The notes: a model not told the origin generated them from the letters alone. A DNA stretch of 64,000 nucleotides from Pseudomonas alcaliphila JAB1 (GCF_001941865.1 NZ_CP016162.1:3409501-3473500), one strand, 5' to 3'. Shown: positions 1-10,788, counted from the first letter of the stretch. A program made the numbers and translations.

Positions 1-1936
<1,936 letters not shown>

Positions 1937-2032
1937 TCAAAATTAACAAGATAATGATCAAAACTAGCAATAGATGTTGGCAGCGCGGCTCGACCGACCT
2001 AACCTGCACCGCAACCAAACCGAAAAAAACCA

Positions 2033-3055
2033 ATGCGCCTACTGATCACCCTTCTGCTCGCGCTCGCACTGCTGACCGGTCTTGGCAGCTACGCCCACTG
2101 GATCGCGCAGCGTCCCAGCAGCCATTACCTGTCCGACCTGCGCAGCCAGGTCGCACTCGATATCGGCGAGCCCGGCACACGCGGCAACCTGCTGGGCATC
2201 CAGCCGGAACTGTTCGCCGCCGACTATCAGAGCCTCGCGCGCCTGCGCCTGAAGCTGGCCGCCTACCTGGATCATGCCCGCGAGCAGGGCATGCTCAACG
2301 AACGTACCGTCGTCGTGCTGCCCGAACATATCGGCACCTGGCTGCTCGCCGTCGGCGAGAAGGAAGAGCTCTACCGCGCCACCGAGCGCCGTCAGGCCAT
2401 GCACTGGCTGGCGGCGAGCAATCCACTGGATTTTCTCGGCGCACTGCTCAGTGCTGGAAGCGACGCGCGCCTGGACGACGCCATGTTGCGTACCAAGGCC
2501 AAGACCATGGCGCGCGACTATCAGCAGCTGTTTGGCGATCTGGCCCGCGATTACCAGATCACCCTGGTTGCAGGCTCGATCGTTCTGCCCGAGCCCCGCG
2601 TGGAACGGGGCCGCCTCGAAGTCGGTCGCGGGCCGCTGTACAACGTCAGCCTGGTATTCGATCAGGCCGGTAACCCGCAGGGCCAGCCGCAACGCCACGC
2701 CTTCAGTGCCGGCGCACTCGCCACCAGAGCGCCGGAGGCCCTGCAGGTGCTGGAGACCCCGGCAGGCCGGCTTGGCGTACTGCTAGGCGGCACTATCGAA
2801 CAGTTCCAGGCGAAGGCAATCGATGGCGAAGCAGTAGAGCTGCTGGCCATGCCCAGCGATCTGGATGGCCTGACGGACGACACCGACTTCACCGAACAGC
2901 TGCAGGCCCACGGCATTCGTGCGGGAGTGAAAGTCCATCTGCGCGGCCGATTGTGGGAGCGTAGCGGTCAGTCCCAGGCGCTCGCCTTCGATGCCGGACG
3001 CAGCGAACGAGGCGCCAGCGAGCGCGGCGCGCAACTGATCAATCTATGGCTATAA
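2033..3055 (+). CDS. Nitrilase/carbon-nitrogen hydrolase family protein
   Basis: A 340-residue protein with an N-terminal hydrophobic segment (residues 1-24) that is either an uncleaved membrane anchor or a signal peptide, so the domain should face the periplasm. The rest resembles the carbon-nitrogen hydrolase fold, with a VVLPEHIGTW segment (candidate catalytic Glu) and a later LAMPSDLDG region. I cannot see a clear catalytic Cys in the usual nitrilase position, so activity is uncertain. Its last 10 bases overlap the start of the AraC regulator, indicating co-transcription and translational coupling. The substrate is unknown. Confidence 0.7.
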   Translation: MRLLITLLLALALLTGLGSYAHWIAQRPSSHYLSDLRSQVALDIGEPGTRGNLLGIQPELFAADYQSLARLRLKLAAYLDHAREQGMLNERTVVVLPEHIGTWLLAVGEKEELYRATERRQAMHWLAASNPLDFLGALLSAGSDARLDDAMLRTKAKTMARDYQQLFGDLARDYQITLVAGSIVLPEPRVERGRLEVGRGPLYNVSLVFDQAGNPQGQPQRHAFSAGALATRAPEALQVLETPAGRLGVLLGGTIEQFQAKAIDGEAVELLAMPSDLDGLTDDTDFTEQLQAHGIRAGVKVHLRGRLWERSGQSQALAFDAGRSERGASERGAQLINLWL

Positions 3056-4089
3056 AAGCATCACGCGTTCGCCTCGGCGATCTCTCCGTCGGCTTCACTC
3101 AGGCGCTGGCCGACGCATTGCGCGAACAGGGTCAGCGCCCCGAACCCCTGCTCGAGCAATTTGGCCTGGATGCCGCACGCCTGAACGAGCCGCGCGCACG
3201 CCTGTCGATTCCGCGCTTCATGCGCCTTGGCCATAGCGCCATTGCCCTGTGCGACAACCCCGCCCTGGGCCTGGACATGGGCCGTCACAGCCGCCTCAGC
3301 CAGGTTGGCCTGGCCGGCATCTGCGCCGCGCAGGCGCCTGATCTGCGCGAAGCGGCACGCACCCTGACCCGCTTCGAGCCGTTGTACGCCGCCAACTATC
3401 GCGGCCGTTCGGGCCTCAGCGAGGATGCGCGCGGCGCCTGGCTGCATTTCTATTCCATCAGCCCCTACAACGCCTACAACCGTTTCGTGGTGGACTCGGT
3501 GCTGGCCGGCTGGCAGACCAACCTGAGCCAGGTGGTCGACCGATCCATCACCGCGGAAAAGGTCGAGATCGAATTTCCTGCACCGGACTACGGCGAACGC
3601 TACGAAGCGCTGTTCGGCTGCCCCGTCGAGTTCAGCGCTGGCGCTAATCGCCTGCGCCTGAGCAGCGAAACCCTGGCCCTGCGCAACCCACAGCATTGCC
3701 CAGGCACCTGGCGGCACCTGCTGGAGCTGTGCGAACGCGAACTGGAACAGCTGACCCGCACACGCAGCCTGCGCGAACGGGTCATCCAACTGCTCGGCCC
3801 GCTGTTGCACGGCCACGAGCCGGATCTGCAGGAAGTGGCGCGCAGCCTGCACCTGCCGAGCTGGACGCTGCGGCGCAAGCTGGCCGAGGAAGGCACGCAG
3901 TTTCGCACCATCCTCAACGACACTCGCCGCGACCTGGCCACGGCCTATATCCGCGATACCGAACTGGCCTTCGGCGAGATCGCCTACCTGCTCGGCTTCG
4001 CCTCGGCCGAAGCCTTCCAGCGCGCCTTCAAGCGCTGGCTCGGGCAAACACCCGGCGACTACCGCCGCGCGCAACGCAGAGCGGGCTGA
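3046..4089 (+). CDS. AraC-family transcriptional regulator
   Basis: A 347-residue regulator with an N-terminal arabinose-binding-like domain of the OruR/ArgR type (about residues 20-200) and a C-terminal double helix-turn-helix AraC domain (about 235-340). The DNA-binding part contains the typical second-helix signature FGEIAYLLGFASAEAFQRAF. It overlaps the nitrilase-fold gene by 10 bases and is co-directional with it. The target genes are unknown; the divergent fadH is a reasonable candidate because the three genes keep this arrangement in other pseudomonads, as I recall. Confidence 0.9.
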   Translation: MAIKASRVRLGDLSVGFTQALADALREQGQRPEPLLEQFGLDAARLNEPRARLSIPRFMRLGHSAIALCDNPALGLDMGRHSRLSQVGLAGICAAQAPDLREAARTLTRFEPLYAANYRGRSGLSEDARGAWLHFYSISPYNAYNRFVVDSVLAGWQTNLSQVVDRSITAEKVEIEFPAPDYGERYEALFGCPVEFSAGANRLRLSSETLALRNPQHCPGTWRHLLELCERELEQLTRTRSLRERVIQLLGPLLHGHEPDLQEVARSLHLPSWTLRRKLAEEGTQFRTILNDTRRDLATAYIRDTELAFGEIAYLLGFASAEAFQRAFKRWLGQTPGDYRRAQRRAG

Positions 4090-4212
4090 TCGCACGGCAA
4101 CCTTGATCGTCAAGCTCTTGCAACTTAGAATCCTTTTCATCCGCGTTTGCGGTCGCTTCTTACTCCTTTCATTCCGTGCCGGCCCACCGCGCGCGCCAAC
4201 GACCCCGCGAAC

Positions 4213-5409
4213 ATGTCCAAGAAATCCCGCTCCAGACTCTGGTTTCTCGTCCACAGCTGGCTGGCCCTACCGGTCTGGTTCTTCCTGCTGATCATCTGTG
4301 TCACCGGCACCCTGGCCACGGTCAGCCAGGAGATCGTCTGGCTGGCCAACCCGGACGTACGCGCCAGCAAGCCGTCCGATGATGCGCAGCGCCTGAGCTT
4401 CGGCCAGGTACTGGAAGCGATCAATCGCGCCGAGCCCGAGCTGATCGTGCAGTCCATCGGCCGCCCGGACGAAGATCACTTCGCCCTCACCGCGCGCGTC
4501 AGCTATCCCGACGGCAGCTCGCCGTTGCTGTACGTCAACCCCTATAGCGGGGCGATCCAGGGGGTCAGCCCGGAGTTCGACTTCCGCCAGTTCACCCGCG
4601 CCCTGCATGGCTGGTGGCTGGTGCCGTTCACCAATGGCTACAGCTGGGGCTGGTACCTGGTGTCGCTGATGGGTCTGCCGATGCTGCTGTCGCTGATCAC
4701 CGGCCTGGTGGTCTACAAGAAGTTCTGGAAAGGCTTCTTCAGCCCACGCCTGCGCATAGGCCAGGGCGCGCGCATCTTCTGGGGCGACTTCCACCGCCTC
4801 TCCGGCATCTGGTCGATCTGGTTCATCGCGGTCATTTCCATCACCGGCATCTGGTTCCTGATCCAGGCGATTCTCGGCGATACCCACGTGTCGATCTCCA
4901 CCGAAGGCGTACCGCCAGTGGTGGCGCGCGAGGAAGTGCCGCTAGCGCCGAGCGCTGCCGAAGTGCCGCGCATCAGCCTGGACGCCGCCGTGCTCAAGGC
5001 CACCGACGTCATCCCGGGCCTGGAGCCAAGTTTCGTCAGCCTGCCGGGCTATGCCTACGGCCATTATTCGGTCTGGGGCCGCGGCTGGTATCCGCTGATG
5101 TTCCAGTCCGCCTCGATCAACCCCTACAACGGCGACATCGACGCTACCCGCCTGCTCAGCGACCGCTCGGGCCTGGAGTTCGTCACCGAGTCCATGCGGC
5201 CGCTGCACACCGGCGACTTCGGTGGCCTGTGGGTCAAATTGCTGTGGTTCATCTTCGGCCTGCTGCTGAGCATGATGGTGCTCAGCGGCCTGCTGATCTG
5301 GACCAAGCGCACCGCCCAGGCCACGGTCGCTGCGGTCAAGCGGCCGGCACGCGCCGCCAAGCCGGCCCCGATCGTCGCCACCCGTGAAATCTCGGAGAGC
5401 CGCCCATGA
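4213..5409 (+). CDS. PepSY-associated transmembrane protein
   Basis: A 398-residue inner-membrane protein of the PepSY_TM family. One TM helix lies near residues 15-35, a periplasmic PepSY-like stretch follows, then paired TM helices (about 145-170 and 200-225), a second periplasmic segment (about 230-340) and a C-terminal TM. Family members occur in metal and siderophore uptake clusters, where some act in electron transfer or reduction. The ATG at 4213 is preferred over an upstream in-frame one at 4147 because MSKKSRSRLW leads directly into the first TM. It is the first gene of an eight-gene operon and overlaps the next gene by four bases (ATGA). I saw no obvious Zur or Fur palindrome upstream. 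Confidence 0.85.
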   Translation: MSKKSRSRLWFLVHSWLALPVWFFLLIICVTGTLATVSQEIVWLANPDVRASKPSDDAQRLSFGQVLEAINRAEPELIVQSIGRPDEDHFALTARVSYPDGSSPLLYVNPYSGAIQGVSPEFDFRQFTRALHGWWLVPFTNGYSWGWYLVSLMGLPMLLSLITGLVVYKKFWKGFFSPRLRIGQGARIFWGDFHRLSGIWSIWFIAVISITGIWFLIQAILGDTHVSISTEGVPPVVAREEVPLAPSAAEVPRISLDAAVLKATDVIPGLEPSFVSLPGYAYGHYSVWGRGWYPLMFQSASINPYNGDIDATRLLSDRSGLEFVTESMRPLHTGDFGGLWVKLLWFIFGLLLSMMVLSGLLIWTKRTAQATVAAVKRPARAAKPAPIVATREISESRP

Positions 5410-5942
5410 GCAAGGCCGCAACCGCCCCGTCCGCTCTGGGCCGTTTCTGGTACAGGTGGCGCTTCCACCTCAATGTGCTGCTGGTGCTGATCCCCCTGGG
5501 CTTCATGCCCAAGTATTTCCAGGATGTCGCGCTGTTCCGCGGCGACAGCGGCCTCGGCGAGCGTGAGTTCGGCGAGGTCCAGGTCGGCCCCTGGAGCCTG
5601 CGCCTGGCCGAGTTTCGCAACCAGCCGCCGCAACTGGAAGGCCCGGCCGGCTATATGAAGAGTTTCAACGCCGCGCTGTGCCAGGCGTGCATCAGCCAGG
5701 TCAAGGTGGTCTACCTGCGCATCGGCAAGCCGCGCAACCTGCGCGCCGCCGGCGGGTTGTTCTTCGGCAGCCCCTACCGCATGGGCACGAGCATTCCCGT
5801 ACCGCCACGCACCAAGCCCGACGCCGAGTTGTGGATCACCGCCGAGGGCTGGGACGGCACGGTGCATCAGGCATCCATTCCCCTAGCCGAGGCTTCGCCC
5901 GCCACCATCGCCTGGCTGAAACAACAAGGAGGCAAACCATGA
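5406..5942 (+). CDS. Uncharacterised membrane-anchored protein of the metal-import operon
   Basis: 178 residues with one N-terminal TM helix (about residues 18-40) and a C-terminal domain predicted to be periplasmic. A CQAC pair sits near residue 96 within ALCQACISQVKV and could bind metal or form a disulfide. I recognise no named domain. It starts inside the stop of the PepSY gene (ATGA) and its own stop overlaps the next ATG, so it is translationally coupled on both sides. The operon context suggests a role in metal acquisition or reduction at the inner membrane. Confidence 0.75.
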   Translation: MSKAATAPSALGRFWYRWRFHLNVLLVLIPLGFMPKYFQDVALFRGDSGLGEREFGEVQVGPWSLRLAEFRNQPPQLEGPAGYMKSFNAALCQACISQVKVVYLRIGKPRNLRAAGGLFFGSPYRMGTSIPVPPRTKPDAELWITAEGWDGTVHQASIPLAEASPATIAWLKQQGGKP

Positions 5943-6259
5943 CCCAAAGCGCCCGCATCGGTCTGCTGATGCTCTGCACCGGCCTGTCCCCTCTGGCTCT
6001 CGCGCACAATCCGATCTGCGAATGCGAGGAGCACGGCAGCGGGGAAATCGTCTGCACCGGCGGCTTCTCCGACGGCAGCGGCGCCCCCGGCGTGACCCTC
6101 GACGTGATCAGCTACGAAGAAGAGGTGCTGGTGCCCGGTAAGCTCGGCGACGACTCCAGGCTCAGCTTCAAGCGCCCGGACGGCGAGTTCTACGTGCTGT
6201 TCGACGCCGGCCCCGGCCACGTCGTGGAAATCGACCACACGGAAATCGCCAGCCAATGA
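5939..6259 (+). CDS. Small secreted Cys-rich protein of the metal-import operon
   Basis: A 106-residue protein with a Sec signal peptide (residues 1-22, ending LALA before HNP). The mature N-terminus carries a dense potential metal-binding patch, HNPICECEEHGSGEIVCTG, with three Cys and two His within about 20 residues. The remainder looks like a small beta-rich domain (VTLDVISYEEEVLVPGKL). Overlapping start and stop codons on both sides tie it to the operon. A periplasmic metal chaperone or sensor role is inference only. I know no characterised homologue. Confidence 0.72.
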   Translation: MTQSARIGLLMLCTGLSPLALAHNPICECEEHGSGEIVCTGGFSDGSGAPGVTLDVISYEEEVLVPGKLGDDSRLSFKRPDGEFYVLFDAGPGHVVEIDHTEIASQ

Positions 6260-6822
6260 CCACCCAAGTGGTACGCCCGGCCGGCGCCGGGCATGAAAGC
6301 CTGTGGGTGGCCGTCCTCAGCCTGGCGATCATCCTGCTGGCCGCGACAGTCATCAGCCTGCGTAGCGAGAGCCACGCGGAAGAAAGCGTCGCCGCCCACC
6401 AGATAGATGCCCGCCGTGATCTCAACGCCGCCGAGCAAGGCATCCATACCGAATTGGTGGTGGCCTTCGACGAGATTCTCATGCTGCAGGACGAACTGCA
6501 GGCGCTGCCCGAGCCGCAGCAACTGGCCGAAGAAGGCATTCCGCCCTTCACCAACGACGCCAGCACCGCCACCCGTGGCCACCACGCCTGGCAACTGCTG
6601 CAGGTCGGTGATGACCATGCCTACCAGGGCCTGAGCGGCGACAGTGCCGTCGCCGGCTCCTTCCTGCTGCTGCCGAGCGCAGCGGGTGCCGACATCTGGC
6701 TCAACCGCGCCCACGATGCCGCTGCCCCGCACAACCTGCATGCCGATGCCCTGATCGCCGCCGGCTGGCGCCAGGTCGCCAGCCAATACGACGCCGGCGT
6801 CACCCGCCAGCACCGCCACTGA
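6256..6822 (+). CDS. Membrane-anchored protein, DUF6162-like
   Basis: 188 residues. A single N-terminal TM helix (about residues 17-37) is followed by a helical periplasmic domain that starts with a His-containing charged stretch (ESHAEESVAAHQ). It resembles proteins labelled DUF6162 that sit in metal ABC transporter operons; that label is from memory. Its ATG overlaps the preceding stop (ATGA), and the binding protein starts 17 bases after its own stop. Function is unknown. Confidence 0.7.
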   Translation: MTTQVVRPAGAGHESLWVAVLSLAIILLAATVISLRSESHAEESVAAHQIDARRDLNAAEQGIHTELVVAFDEILMLQDELQALPEPQQLAEEGIPPFTNDASTATRGHHAWQLLQVGDDHAYQGLSGDSAVAGSFLLLPSAAGADIWLNRAHDAAAPHNLHADALIAAGWRQVASQYDAGVTRQHRH

Positions 6823-6839
6823 ATATCGGGAACCCTTTC

Positions 6840-7766
6840 ATGCCCTCTCGCTTCGTCTCCCGCCGCCTGCTGGCCAGCCTGCTGCTGAGCCTGGGCGCCG
6901 CCCTCGCCCCCGTGCTCGCCAGCGCCGACAACCACCGCCTGCGCATTGGCATCACTCTGCACCCCTACTACAGCTACGTCAGCAATATCGTCGGCGACCG
7001 CGCCGAGGTGGTGCCGCTGATCCCGGCCGGCTTCAACCCGCACGCCTACGAGCCGCGCGCCGAGGACATCAAGCGCATCGGCGGTCTCGACGTGGTGGTA
7101 CTCAACGGCGTCGGCCACGATGACTTCGCCGACCGCATGATCGCCGCCAGCGAGAAGCCGGACGTTCCTGTGATCGAAGCCAACGCCCGCGTGCCCCTGC
7201 TCGCCGCCACCGGCCAGGCTGCACGCGGTGCCGGCAAAGTGGTCAACCCGCACACCTTCCTCTCCATCAGCGCCTCCATCGCGCAGATCAACAACATCGC
7301 CCGCGAACTGGGCAAGCTCGACCCGGACAACGCCAAGTTCTACAGCCAGAACGCCCGCGCCTATGGCAAGCGCCTGCGCGGCCTGCGCGCCGAAGCGCTG
7401 GGCAAGCTGACCGACACCAAGGGCAGCGAGCTGCGCGTGGCCACCATCCACGCTGCCTACGACTACTTGCTGCGCGAGTTCGGCCTGGAGGTCACCGCAG
7501 TGGTCGAGCCGGCCCACGGTATCGAACCGAGCCCCAGCCAACTGAAGAAGACCATCGACCAGCTCAAGGAACTGGACGTGCAGGTGATCTTCTCGGAGAT
7601 GGACTTCCCCTCCAGCTACGTCGACACCATCCATCGTGAATCCGGCGTGAAGATCTACCCGCTGACCCATATTTCCTATGGCGAGTACACCGCCAAGAAA
7701 TACGAAGAGGAGATGGCCCGCAACCTCGACACCGTGGTACGCGCCATTCAGGACGAAGGCGTATGA
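6840..7766 (+). CDS. Metal ABC transporter periplasmic binding protein (cluster A-I, zinc-type)
   Basis: A 308-residue periplasmic solute-binding protein of the ZnuA/TroA family. It has a signal peptide (residues 1-29, ending LASA). Likely ligands are H68 (NPHAYEP), H138 (NPHTF), H204 (IHAAYDY) and an acidic residue near 253-255 (FSEMDF). A His rather than Glu at the third position favours zinc over manganese by family precedent. It lacks the long His-rich loop of E. coli ZnuA. The ATPase gene starts four bases before its stop. Zinc specificity is inference. Confidence 0.88.
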   Translation: MPSRFVSRRLLASLLLSLGAALAPVLASADNHRLRIGITLHPYYSYVSNIVGDRAEVVPLIPAGFNPHAYEPRAEDIKRIGGLDVVVLNGVGHDDFADRMIAASEKPDVPVIEANARVPLLAATGQAARGAGKVVNPHTFLSISASIAQINNIARELGKLDPDNAKFYSQNARAYGKRLRGLRAEALGKLTDTKGSELRVATIHAAYDYLLREFGLEVTAVVEPAHGIEPSPSQLKKTIDQLKELDVQVIFSEMDFPSSYVDTIHRESGVKIYPLTHISYGEYTAKKYEEEMARNLDTVVRAIQDEGV

Positions 7767-8515
7767 CCGTCCTCGAAACCGCACCGCCGCACCTGCTGGG
7801 CCCTGGCATCGAATTCGCCGGCGTCGACCTCAACCTCGGCCGCACGCGGATTCTCGACAAGGTCAGCTTCCAGGTGCGCGCCGGCAGCGTGCACGCCCTG
7901 GTCGGCCCCAACGGCGGCGGCAAGAGCTCGCTGATCAAGACCCTGCTCGGGCAGATGCCGCACCAGGGCGAGCTACGCCTGCACTGGCCGGCCGCCCCCG
8001 GCACCATCGGCTACGTGCCGCAGGCGCTGGAGTTCGACCGCGGCCTGCCGATGACGGTGGACGATTTCATGGCTGCCATGTGCCAGCGCCGTCCGGCCTT
8101 CCTCGGCCTGTCGCGACGCCACGCGCCGGCCATCGAACAGGCGCTGGCACGGGTCGGCATGCTCGATAAGCGCAAGCGGCGCATGGGCGCGTTGTCCGGC
8201 GGTGAGCGCCAGCGCGTGCTACTGGCCCAGGGCCTGGTACCCGAGGCGCAACTGCTGGTGCTCGACGAACCGATGTCGGCGCTGGACGAGCCCGGCGTGC
8301 AGGTGTTCGAGCAACTGCTGCGCGACTGGCGCCAGGCCGGCACCACGGTGCTGTGGATCGAGCACGACCTGCAAGCCGTCGGCCGCCTGGCCGACCGCGT
8401 CACCGGGCTCAACCGCCGCGTGCTGTTCGACGACTCACCGCAGCAGGTGCTGACCCCCGAGCGCCTGCTCGAACTGTTCTCCAGCCATCCGCGCCCGCAA
8501 GAGGCCTCGTCATGA
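7763..8515 (+). CDS. Metal ABC transporter ATP-binding protein
   Basis: A 250-residue cytoplasmic ATPase of the ZnuC/MntB type. The Walker A loop is GPNGGGKSS, the ABC signature is LSGGERQR and Walker B is LLVLDEP, followed by an H-loop in WIEHDL. The length is normal for the family. It is coupled by four-base overlaps to the binding-protein gene upstream and the permease gene downstream, so the importer is complete and co-translated. Confidence 0.94.
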   Translation: MTVLETAPPHLLGPGIEFAGVDLNLGRTRILDKVSFQVRAGSVHALVGPNGGGKSSLIKTLLGQMPHQGELRLHWPAAPGTIGYVPQALEFDRGLPMTVDDFMAAMCQRRPAFLGLSRRHAPAIEQALARVGMLDKRKRRMGALSGGERQRVLLAQGLVPEAQLLVLDEPMSALDEPGVQVFEQLLRDWRQAGTTVLWIEHDLQAVGRLADRVTGLNRRVLFDDSPQQVLTPERLLELFSSHPRPQEASS

Positions 8516-9411
8516 GTTTCGAAGACATCCGCCTGGCGATACAGGCCTGGGCCAGCGCCGGCTATTTGCCCGAGGCTCTGGCCTACGGTTTCGTGGTCAA
8601 CGCCCTGCTCGCCGGCCTGCTGATCGGCCCGGTGCTCGGCGGCCTCGGCACCCTGGTGGTGGTCAAGCGCTTCGCCTTCTTCTCCGAGGCGGTCGGCCAC
8701 GCCGCGCTGACCGGTGTGGCCATCGGCATCCTGCTCGGCGAACCCTACACCGGCCCCTACGGCAGCTTGTTCGGCTACTGCCTGCTGTTCGGCATCCTGC
8801 TCAACTACCTGCGTAACCGCACCGGCCTGGCGCCGGACACCCTGATCGGCGTGTTCCTCTCGGTGTCGCTGGCGGTCGGCGCCAGCCTGCTGCTGGTGCT
8901 CGCCGGCAAGATCAACATCCATATCCTGGAGAATGTGCTGTTTGGCTCGGTGCTGACGGTCAATGCCCAGGACCTGGCGGTGCTAGCGCTGGTCTCGCTG
9001 CTGGTGCTGGGCCTGGCGCTGCCGCTGTACAACCGCATCATGCTGGCCAGCTTCAACCCGCAGCTGGCCAGCGTGCGCGGCGTCGCGGTGAAACCGCTGG
9101 ACTACCTGTTCGTGATGCTGGTGTCGCTGGTCACCGTGGCCGCGGTCAAGGTCATCGGCGCCATCCTGGTCGGCGCCCTGCTGGTGATCCCGGCGGCCGC
9201 CGCACGCCTGCTCAGCCAATCACTGAAGGGCTTCTTCTGGCTGTCGGTACTGATCGCCACGTGCAGCACCCTGGCCGGCATCTTTCTGCCAATCGTTTGG
9301 GATCTGCCGATCCCCTCCGGTGCCGCGATCATCATGATCGCTGGCCTCACCTTCGCCCTCGCCGCCATCGCCCGCGGCACACTGCCTAGCCTGAAAGGGA
9401 ACCTGGGATGA
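8512..9411 (+). CDS. Metal ABC transporter permease
   Basis: A 299-residue polytopic inner-membrane protein of the ABC-3 (ZnuB) family with about eight hydrophobic segments. The LVGALLVIPAAAARLL stretch near residues 220-235 is the typical permease motif contacting the ATPase. It starts at the ATGA overlap with the ATPase gene and ends overlapping the next ATG. Together with the two preceding genes it forms a complete metal importer. Confidence 0.93.
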   Translation: MSFEDIRLAIQAWASAGYLPEALAYGFVVNALLAGLLIGPVLGGLGTLVVVKRFAFFSEAVGHAALTGVAIGILLGEPYTGPYGSLFGYCLLFGILLNYLRNRTGLAPDTLIGVFLSVSLAVGASLLLVLAGKINIHILENVLFGSVLTVNAQDLAVLALVSLLVLGLALPLYNRIMLASFNPQLASVRGVAVKPLDYLFVMLVSLVTVAAVKVIGAILVGALLVIPAAAARLLSQSLKGFFWLSVLIATCSTLAGIFLPIVWDLPIPSGAAIIMIAGLTFALAAIARGTLPSLKGNLG

Positions 9412-10295
9412 CCCTGCAACGCCTGAGCCTCGCCCTCGCCGCCTGCGCCCTGCTCGCCGGCCCGCTGCACGCCGAAACACAGCCCGTGCGCATTCTCGCC
9501 AGCCTGCCGATCACCTATGGTCTCGGCGCCAGCCTGCTCGACGGCAGCGCCGTGCAGCTGCAACGCGCCGCTCCGGCCAATCTGCCGGCCAGCCGCCAGC
9601 CCTCGTACTTCGCCGGCCGCGGCGCGGGAGCACTGGACAAAGCCGCGCGCGACGCCGACGCGGTGATCGTCCTGCGTTCGCTGTGGCCGGACGACCCGCT
9701 CTACCCGCTGGCGCGGCGCAGCAATATCCGCATCGTCGAAGTCGACGGCGCGCGCCCGGTGGATGGCGCCCTGCCCGGCATCGCCCTGCGCAACGACGGC
9801 GGTGACGCCCTGGCCAGCCAGCCCTGGCTCAACATCAACAACCTGGGGCGCATGGCCGATGTGATCGCCGCCGACCTGAGCCGCCTAGCGCCGGAGGCCA
9901 AACCGCAGATCGAGGCCAACCTGGCGACGCTCAAGCAGCGCCTGCTCAAACTCAGCGCCGCCAGCGAAAGCCGCCTGGCCGAACTGGACAACCTCAGCGT
10001 GGCCAGCCTGTCGGATCACTTCGACTACCTGATCGACGGCCTCAACCTCGACCTTGTCGAGCTGAGCGTGGCGACGGACGCCGAATGGACCGCCGAAAAC
10101 CTGGCGCTGCTCAGCGCCGAACTGCGGGACAACGACGTCGCTGCCGTACTGACCCAGCGTAAGCCGCCAGCCGATCTGGCCAAGGCGATCAGCGATGGCG
10201 GCAGCCGCCTGGTGCTGATCGAAGACAATCAGGACACCCCCATCGCCGGGCTGGAAGCGGCCATCGGCCAGGTGCTAGACGCCCTGTCGCCCTGA
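9408..10295 (+). CDS. Second, degenerate cluster A-I metal-binding-protein homologue
   Basis: A 295-residue secreted protein (signal peptide 1-22, LHA before ETQ). Its layout recalls a ZnuA-type binding protein: a long central linker helix (ANLATLKQRLLKL) and a second lobe beginning SDHFDYLIDGL. The positions that normally supply ligands are changed. The NPHxYEP equivalent reads SYFAGRG and the second-His region reads QPWLNINN. It therefore probably does not bind metal in the classic site and may be a structural partner, chaperone or sensor for the importer. It is the last gene of the operon. Family placement is moderately sure; function is inference. Confidence 0.68.
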   Translation: MTLQRLSLALAACALLAGPLHAETQPVRILASLPITYGLGASLLDGSAVQLQRAAPANLPASRQPSYFAGRGAGALDKAARDADAVIVLRSLWPDDPLYPLARRSNIRIVEVDGARPVDGALPGIALRNDGGDALASQPWLNINNLGRMADVIAADLSRLAPEAKPQIEANLATLKQRLLKLSAASESRLAELDNLSVASLSDHFDYLIDGLNLDLVELSVATDAEWTAENLALLSAELRDNDVAAVLTQRKPPADLAKAISDGGSRLVLIEDNQDTPIAGLEAAIGQVLDALSP

Positions 10296-10326
10296 GCGAA
10301 GCTCAACGTCTCTGCCCAGGGCCTGG

Positions 10327-10387
10327 GTAGCCCGCATGAAATCCGGGAATGCCGACAATGCCGTGCCCCGGATTGCATCCGGGCTAC
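10327..10387. repeat. REP-like palindrome (GTAGCCCGG family)
   Basis: Inverted repeat with outer arms GTAGCCCG and CGGGCTAC enclosing related inner arms. The same unit occurs at 13851-13871 and 27491-27541. It follows the stop of the metal operon and could act as a transcript-end hairpin. Confidence 0.75.
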
Positions 10388-10466
10388 GAGCGCGAGCGGC
10401 AGCCGCTTGAGCAGCGCCTCATCCGGATCGGACCATCGACGAGCGCAGCGCGCTCTGGACAGGCCC

Positions 10467-10553
10467 TTACAGCTCGGTAGCGTCCTCGGCACCATCCACT
10501 GCGCCTTGCTCAAGGGCGCTCAGTTCCAGCAGTTCTTCCTGATAATCATCCAT
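10467..10553 (-). CDS. Putative 28-residue acidic small protein
   Basis: A short ORF starting MDDYQEELLEL and ending at TAA. It has a purine-rich stretch (GGGAGA) about 8 bases upstream of the ATG. The product is strongly acidic. I have an impression of similar MDDYQEELLE small proteins in other pseudomonads but cannot confirm it. No function is proposed. Confidence 0.5.
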   Translation of the reverse strand: MDDYQEELLELSALEQGAVDGAEDATEL

Positions 10554-10788
10554 TACTCGATTCTCCCGCATGACCCGTTCAACGACGAATAAAACGCATG
10601 CCCATCAGGCTAGAACGGCGGGGTGACAGCAATATGACGAAAAGTCGCGGGCAGGTGAAATGGCCATCGACACTCACTAGGAACAGGCGCCGCCTGCGCA
10701 GGAGAGGCTTTAGCCGCGATGACAAGCACGCAAAGCTCGCCGCCTGAGCATCTGCCACAGCGAAGCAGATGCACAAACGACGGCCAAT
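10554..10788. other. Intergenic stretch with no recognised gene
   Basis: Between the small ORF and the tRNA terminator I see no convincing coding region. A single GGCTTTAGCCGCGATG motif near 10708 matches part of the palindrome at 22473-22530, suggesting a half-copy of that repeat. Confidence 0.5.

Noticed and set aside
4090..4212. Zur or Fur box upstream of the metal operon
   Set aside because: I looked for GTTATA-type or GATAAT-type palindromes and found none convincing.
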